A stretch of DNA of 64,000 nt, from positions 47,446,734-47,510,733 of the forward strand of contig OY720350.1 of the NCBI GenBank assembly GCA_963082975.1, given 5' to 3'. The first letter of the stretch is position 1. Each line of letters begins with the position of its first letter. The position numbers and the translations under genes are program-made. A model generated the notes under the pieces. It saw only the letters and a list, made by a program, of their open reading frames with translations. It was not told the DNA's origin and ran no database searches. Source of the DNA: Labia minor (taxonomy: Eukaryota; Arthropoda; Insecta; Dermaptera; Spongiphoridae). Shown here one piece after another: positions 58,001-64,000 of this stretch.

Positions 58001-58285
58001 AGTTAATTGACCTGTTGCTAATTTGATTTAATAGTTTTTAATAAGCTCGCATTTGCTATCAGTTGTCGGTTGTTGTGGGAAGTCAAGGCCGAGGAGGGGG
58101 CCGACTTCCAAGCAGGTCGCCTCCATTCTTCTTGCCATGGCGCAATGTTAAGAGGTCTTTCCAACTGTTTTCACTCTCAAATTCACTTTTGCTCGGAAAG
58201 AAGCTCACCTAACCATTAAATAACCTAACCTAACTTAACCCACTCCCGTATAAAAATAATGAAATGTTTGCTCTCTATTCAACAT
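58001..58285 (+). promoter_or_regulatory. Promoter-like GC-richer island with TATA box
   Basis: GC-rich block at 58060-58240, then TATAAAAA at 58249-58256. Its layout copies the cuticle gene promoters. TCAAGGCCG at 58083 fits the FTZ-F1 consensus YCAAGGYCR. No plausible signal-peptide exon with a donor follows; the nearest ATG opens only low-complexity codons. Possibly an orphan or unseen gene start. Confidence 0.35.
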
Positions 58286-58547
58286 TTTTTTTTATTATTT
58301 TTTTCCTCATTTCCTTTTTATTCTTTTTTTCTTTAGAATAGCCAATTTTTATTTTTATTCAATAAAAATAACAAACATAACAGTTAATTCTAATTTCATT
58401 ATATAACAAATAAGATTTTACTGAAAAATTTCATATATATAATTATTATTATCAAAATATTTTATTTATTTTATTTATATTTTATATATTTATTTACTTC
58501 TAAATTTCCACTCAAGAATTTTATATTTATATTTTTTTATTATTATT

Positions 58548-58820
58548 AGTCTGAAAAGTTTCCGACCTGACCAAGAAAATCGATGTTTTTAAATTTTTTT
58601 CTTGCTATATTTTTCAACATAATCTCCATCAACACTGATACATTTCTCATAACGGTGTTCTAATTAATTTAATTAATTAATTAATTTGCAAAATATTTGG
58701 CACGCGTTCAGCTGACATCGTACAGGTCTCAGCTATCTTGAATTTTGAAAAATAAATCAAAAAAAAATTGAAAAACATCGTTTTTCTTGATCAGGACGGA
58801 AACTTTTCAGACCACCCTCG
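58548..58820. mobile_element. Mariner-type MITE
   Basis: Imperfect inverted ends of about 45 bp: GTCTGAAAAGTTTCCGACCT on the left and, inverted on the right, GTCTGAAAAGTTTCCGTCCT. A TA follows the right end. The interior is non-coding except for motifs such as ACATTTCTCATAACGGTG, typical of non-coding mariner regions. 272 bp. Confidence 0.75.
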
Positions 58821-58822
58821 TA

Positions 58823-59476
58823 CATTTATTATAATAAGAAGATATATTTAATTATTGTTAAAATAAAAAAACTAAAATTACATTTTTATTATAAATATCA
58901 ATAGTTTATTTATTTATTTATATTTTTATTTATTTATATTTATTTATACTAGTTCAAGCTTTTTTTAAATCTTATTCCCAACGATTATCAGCCCACAATA
59001 GAAATACACAATTTTCTAGAATATAAATCAATTTATCAGAAAAGAAAAACGTTTTAATAATTGAAATCTATAAAATATGGTGAATTTCACACGTTGAAGT
59101 TTATTGTATCCTGTTATAAAATAAAATAAATAACAATAACATGAACAAAAAGGCAAGTAAAAACTAAACCCTTTACATATATAAAACTGAAAATCAAAAT
59201 AATTATATACTAGAAATATTTTAAAATTTTAATTCACAACACCTCCTATCTTATTTATATACACCAGATTCTTGTTGTAATAATAATAATAATAATAATA
59301 ATAACAATATAATTCATTTGTAATATATATTATAATTTATAATAAAATTATTTACAATCAATTAATATAATGTTTAAGAATTTTACTTGTATGAAAGCCG
59401 ATATTAATATATCTAAATTTTTTAATTGTTCCAATCTGCGGGATTTATCTTAAAATAAAATACATAAATATATATA
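58823..59476. other. AT-rich intergenic stretch
   Basis: AT-rich with (TAA)n at about 59276-59303. No gene. Confidence 0.55.
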
Positions 59477-59958
59477 CAAGGGCAGGTCAATAAGTCCGTG
59501 ACTTTTGGAATGAAACACGTTTTTTGATAAAAATTTTTATTTTTATTTTTCAACTTTGAGCTCAATACACTTCGTCCAACGTTTCTCCATTTTTTTATCA
59601 CTTCAAAAAAAAAAAAATAAAAAAATTGACGAGGACATCAAAATAGTTATTTGTTTGTGGGATGATTTCATCGTTGGAATCAAATTTCTTTATGCCGAGT
59701 CATTTCTTCAGGTTTGGAAACAAGAAATAGTCACTCGGGGGTAAATCCGGAGAATAAGGCCAATAATGGATGAATTCACTTTTCCCATTTTCTTCTCAAA
59801 TCACGAGGTAGTCTGTTATTAATGAATGTCAAACAAAAACCAAAACACCCAGCTGGTTCAAATTTCGAAAGGAGTCAGCCTGCTGACAGCAGCAGTGTTG
59901 CCATTTCATTTAAGTTAAGGGAAACTCAAAAAGTCACGGACTTATTGACTCTCCCTCG
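59477..59958 (-). mobile_element. Internally deleted mariner element (copy 2)
   Basis: Terminal repeats CAAGGGCAGGTCAATAAGTC and, at the other end inverted, CGAGGGAGAGTCAATAAGTC, flanked by TA. Same family as 5351-5867 but in opposite orientation. It retains a decayed minus-strand trace of the transposase tail and 3' region, and is about as short (482 bp). Confidence 0.8.
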
Positions 59959-60204
59959 TATATATTCACCAAATTAATTTTAAGAAACATTTTATTAAAT
60001 TATTGTTTTTCTCCGAAACTTATTAAAAGTGTATGGATATCAAGTTCAGTCCAAATTTGGACGTTACTCGAGTCAACTTTTTCTTCCCCCAAGGGTCACA
60101 TAAAAATAATCTACTAATAGAAAGATATTTTATAGTTTAAAATAAAAAATTAAAAAAAATAATAATAATTAATAATTAATTTGTTAATAATCAAAATATA
60201 CTAT

Positions 60205-60440
60205 ATTGGATGGGCAGGGCACGTGGCTAGAATGGGAGAGGAAAGAATGGCGAAAAATTTATAGGGTGGGGAGCCGTTTAGGAAACGTCCGCTTGGATGA
60301 CCGAGGACGCGGTGAGTGGACAATATAGGAGGGGACGTGAAAGAGATGTAAGAAGGTAGGAGTTGGATGGTTGTGACTTAGGATAGGGACACTTGGAGAA
60401 ATGTGGTGTTGCTGCCAAGAACTTTCGAGTTACGAACAGT
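60205..60440 (+). mobile_element. LINE C-terminal fragment
   Basis: The + strand reads WAGHVARMGEERMAKNL, then RPLGxPRTR-like and VVT-DRDTW-like segments, with stops. Same family as 13560-13900, where the corresponding reading is better preserved. Confidence 0.75.
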
Positions 60441-61287
60441 CACAGAGATAAATTTAAAAATACATTTATTATCTTATAAGAATATCAGATAAAATAAAAA
60501 AATATTTGGTACCGAAATAATTTAACTTTAGTAAATTTTATTTTAATATATTTTAACAATATTCTAACAATAAAATAAAATAGTTCCAGTACCAAATATA
60601 TTTTTTATTTCATCTGATATACTTATCTAATAATAAATATATTTTTTTATATTTATCATAAGTAAATAAATATTTTTAATGAATCAAATATATATATATA
60701 TATATATTCTAATGAAAGAATATTTTATATAGTAGCAATGGAAGTCATCCGTATCTTTTTCTCAATGTCATTTACTTTTTATATATATAAATTTATAAAT
60801 CTTTTTTTTTATTTTTTAAATTTTTCAAAAGTGAAAGGATACGAGATTTTAATTGGTGTATTTTTAGGGGAGGTAAAAAATCTGACCATTAAGATGAAAA
60901 TCACCAACTGCGGCAGTCAGGAGCCGACTATTAACTAAACCAGAAAACATCCAACGACATCATTAGCCATAACGATTGCATTCATATTGATTATCATTTT
61001 TTTTTTAATCAAACGTTTTTTCCCTTAATCTAAAATGATTTTATTCTTTTTACGTATTGTTTTGAAATTTGTGCTCATATATGGCAATAGGTAAAACGGT
61101 TCTGGATAATAATTCATTAGGTTGGATGAATGCCCGTTTAAAGACCACCCATTGGGCAAGAGCAAGAAAATTCTCATTTCAAAGCAATTATAAACAATTG
61201 ATGTACATATTTTTAAATCGAAAAAATTATAATTCCATTTTATTCAGAATTTATTTGGAATTCATATATATATATAATCAAAACATA

Positions 61288-61335
<48 letters not shown>

Positions 61336-61336
61336 C
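60441..61336. other. AT-rich intergenic stretch
   Basis: AT-rich with a long (TA)n at about 61287-61332. Open frames of 66 and 97 codons are low-complexity and unrecognised. Confidence 0.5.
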
Positions 61337-61720
61337 TTATCTTTCTTATCTTATTATACTAGCAAAAATTGTATATATATATGTATATTTTTGAGATATT
61401 AAATTGCTCTAAGAAATTTTTTGAAATTCACAAGATAGATAATTTTTAAAAAGAAAAATCGATCTGTATTGGTTTCAGCCTCGGGGAAAATCATCTTTGT
61501 TATTTTTTTCTTTTTTTTCTTTAGTAAATTTAAATCACGTCAGCAACAACGTCAGATAGCGCTTTCTAAAATACATAATATTATAAATAAAATAAAATTA
61601 AAAATATTTATTTTAATAATATTTTGTAATCAAATTACGAATGACATTATGTTATATCCACAGGCCATACTTTTCGATCTTTCAGTGCATTAATACGTAC
61701 ATTTTTTTTTTTAATCTATA
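61337..61720 (+). repeat. AT-rich interspersed repeat, family C (copy 3)
   Basis: Starts CTTATTATACTAGCAAAAAT and continues through GAAATTCACAAGATAGATAA, ATCGATCTGTATTGGTTTCA, CACGTCAGCAACAACGTCAG and CTTTCAGTGCATTAATACGT. The best-preserved 5' end of the family. Confidence 0.75.
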
Positions 61721-62985
61721 TTCTTTTAAATTATTTCATATATTTTGTCGTTTATTTATTTTAAATAATAATCTTAATCTTAAATATTCATAGTTTATAA
61801 GGAATATTATTTTTAAAGTGCCGGTGATCCAGGTACTATGTTTAAAAAGGAAAAAAACCCATTTATTAATTACTATTCGAAAATGACAACTTAATATAAA
61901 AAATTTTAAGTGTTGTTTGTTATAATGATTAAACTAAAGTGTTGAACGATTGGAAATTAGGTAGAAATTTGATCTTTACTTTTGGTGATGTAATCATTGA
62001 AATGAATTTGAAAAAGTCAATTAGAGTGTATTTCAAGATTCATGTCTAAATTTATTTGGTGTATTTTAATTAACCAAAACATACTAAGTGGGTTTTGTTT
62101 CCTGATTTATTATTGAGATTAAAGGTGGAAAAAAAGAAAAATTTCAAATGTCATTAAAGCGTATTATATTCCAATGGATTTATTTATATATATATCATCA
62201 TGTAATGTTTAAATATTTACTCTAAATTTATTCCAAATAAAAATTAAAAAAAAAACAAGTATAAAATAATGTATTTAATATTTATTATGAAATTGATTTA
62301 ATTGTGAACGTTACTAATGAATTGATTACTTTTATTATATAAATATAATTGTTCAAATTTAATATAAACATAAAAAATTTATTATATTTATAATAAGAAT
62401 AATTAAATAAGTGACTCCCGTTAAATTTATCATTAATATAAAAAAAAATAATAATATATTTACATATTTATTGAAATTCAATTAAAATAAAATAATCAAA
62501 CAGAATACAGAATAGATTATATATATTAATTCATTTAAGTGGTAGAATTCCCATCATATTTCAAAATGATTTCTTCACTTTTAATTCTCAATAAATTTAA
62601 ATTCGGTGTATTAAATTCACTAATAAGAAAATCAAATAAAACAAAGACACCATTTAGCAACAAATAATATTTCTTGCATCATGCATATGTAATAGAAATG
62701 GTCTATTTTTATTTAATTTAATATTAATTTTTGTCAAATAATTGTATTTTTGATGTTTTATTAAGTAATTCATTCATTAAAAACTGTCTTATGTAATCAT
62801 GCCTATATAATTTATTCCTGACATATAAATGAATATCTTAATTAATTTTTCTTGAAAACAATGATACTTTTCCGGGAAAAGAATGTTTTTATTTAATTAA
62901 TAAAAGAGAGAAAAAAAAAAATATTTCATGACATATTATTTTCAAATTTTGAATAAAAAACTATATTATTTGGAATAGCGATTTC
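61721..62985. other. AT-rich intergenic stretch
   Basis: AT-rich. No gene or recognised repeat. Confidence 0.55.
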
Positions 62986-62989
62986 TATA

Positions 62990-63165
62990 ACCCTATGTCT
63001 GGAGATGCATAGAGATTATGCAATTCCTCGTCATTCCCAGGTGATCTCCTCTTTCTTTGGTTTATAAATACTGCGAAGAATCCTATTCTTAAATACTCTA
63101 AATCTGCTCTCGTCCTCTAAGGTCATAGACCATGCCTCACACTCATATAATACAACCTGCAAAAT
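62990..63165 (-). mobile_element. LINE fragment (end of RT and linker)
   Basis: The minus strand reads ILYECEAWSMTLEDESRFRV, then FKNRILRSIYKPKKEEITWE. The first part matches the 3' end of the fragment at 7707-8515 and the second matches the upstream part of 13560-13900. All belong to one LINE family. Confidence 0.75.
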
Positions 63166-64000
63166 AATTGTTAAATATATTTTAATTTTGATCCACTTTG
63201 ATAATAATTTTGACGAGATATATTGATCATAAGTTTATAAATATATTTAGTTTATAAATAATACCACCGCACCGCAAACATAGCGACTCTTTAAATACAT
63301 ATAATAATGGTAAAATAATTTGAATATTATAATTAATTCTTTTCTTTTTAACTTGTCATTTTAAGGGTTATTTTAAAATAATGCAAGATAATAAATTTTT
63401 CTTATTTTTTTTTTATTAACAGGTCTTTTGATTATATTGAAAACAAGATCACCATGAAATATAAGATAATTAACAAGCAGAAGAGAACGAACTTCCTTGA
63501 GATTTGTTTAGATTTTTTTTTTTTTGTTCAGAAATATTTTATTTATGAAAATCGCCCCCAAAACATTTTTATTGACATTAATTTATGTTATTTATTTCAA
63601 TGAATATTCAATAATATACATTTGCATATTTTTTATTAAATAGCCCTCATTTCTTTTAACTAATGGCAATTTGTTGATTATCTTAAAGAACATCGGGCTT
63701 TCTTCTGACATTCACGTGATTACAATTAACAATTTAATTTTTTTTCTTCTTTTATCTTGATCAACACATACAACAACAACATACATAGTCATTTTTTTCA
63801 TCATGTCTTTATTAGCAAAATATAAAATGAAATCATTTATAGGACAACGTAAATGTAAATAAAATTCATTAATCATTCTAATCTTATATATATATATCAA
63901 TATATATTTAATTTATTTTTTTCAAATTGATTTCAGATAAAGAGACTATTTAATATTTGTAATAACATCTCTATTAAAAATACTTTTAATTGTTTTCTAT
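63166..64000. other. AT-rich intergenic stretch
   Basis: AT-rich with a T run near 63510. A minus-strand 62-codon frame at 63712-63900 is low-complexity. No supported gene. Confidence 0.55.

Noticed and set aside
58215-58245. CCTAACCTAACTTAACCC, telomere-like
   Set aside because: Only two to three degenerate units of the insect CCTAA repeat; too short to call an interstitial telomere.

Overview
The window is AT-rich arthropod DNA, almost certainly from an insect. It has spliced RNA polymerase II genes with TATA boxes and AATAAA signals, Rebers-Riddiford RR-2 chitin-binding cuticle proteins with Ala-Ala-Pro repeats, mariner, hAT and LINE relics, and many copies of short Helentron-like elements. 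The order cannot be fixed from what is visible. There is no bacterial, viral or CRISPR content.

The only genes I can support with confidence are five RR-2 cuticular protein genes, all on the + strand and spread over about 43 kb: 12008-12328, 21291-25394, 39395-41107, 47002-47788 and 52463-54578. Four share one architecture: a TATA box, a tiny first exon coding only 2-4 residues (MK, MFK, MSIK or MAFK), an intron, then the rest of the signal peptide and the mature protein. The second gene has an additional 3.0 kb intron that cuts through its RR-2 domain, so its long Ala-Pro exon looks like a complete protein without a chitin-binding domain until the downstream exon is joined. The first gene has no intron. 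Together they form a cuticle gene cluster; each product would be secreted by epidermal cells and bind chitin in the procuticle.

Most other recognisable sequence is mobile DNA. Family A (about 590 bp, some 15 copies or fragments) and family B (about 600 bp, five copies) each have a short inverted repeat near both ends, a hairpin just inside the 3' end and an internal GT- or GTCC-rich microsatellite block. This is the layout of non-autonomous Helentrons (HINE/DINE-1 type). Copies lie in introns of three of the five cuticle genes and close upstream of the other two. Two related AT-rich repeat groups (C and D) are also present. DNA transposons include mariner remnants from at least four lineages, a 3 kb decayed hAT element (31484-34488) with a readable transposase tail, hAT-like MITEs, a pogo/Tigger-like transposase tail and nested foldback repeats. 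Four LINE fragments belong to one family, and a fifth looks jockey-like.

Region by region: 1-11 kb is AT-rich with GC-richer islands, mariner and LINE relics; 11-12.5 kb holds gene 1; 13.5-19.6 kb is a nest of LINE, family A, hAT MITE and family B copies; 21.2-25.5 kb is gene 2; 25.5-39 kb is repeats only; 39.3-41.2 kb is gene 3; 42-46.6 kb is repeats; 46.9-47.9 kb is gene 4; 52.4-54.7 kb is gene 5; 54.9-64 kb holds repeats and mariner/LINE fragments with no supported gene.
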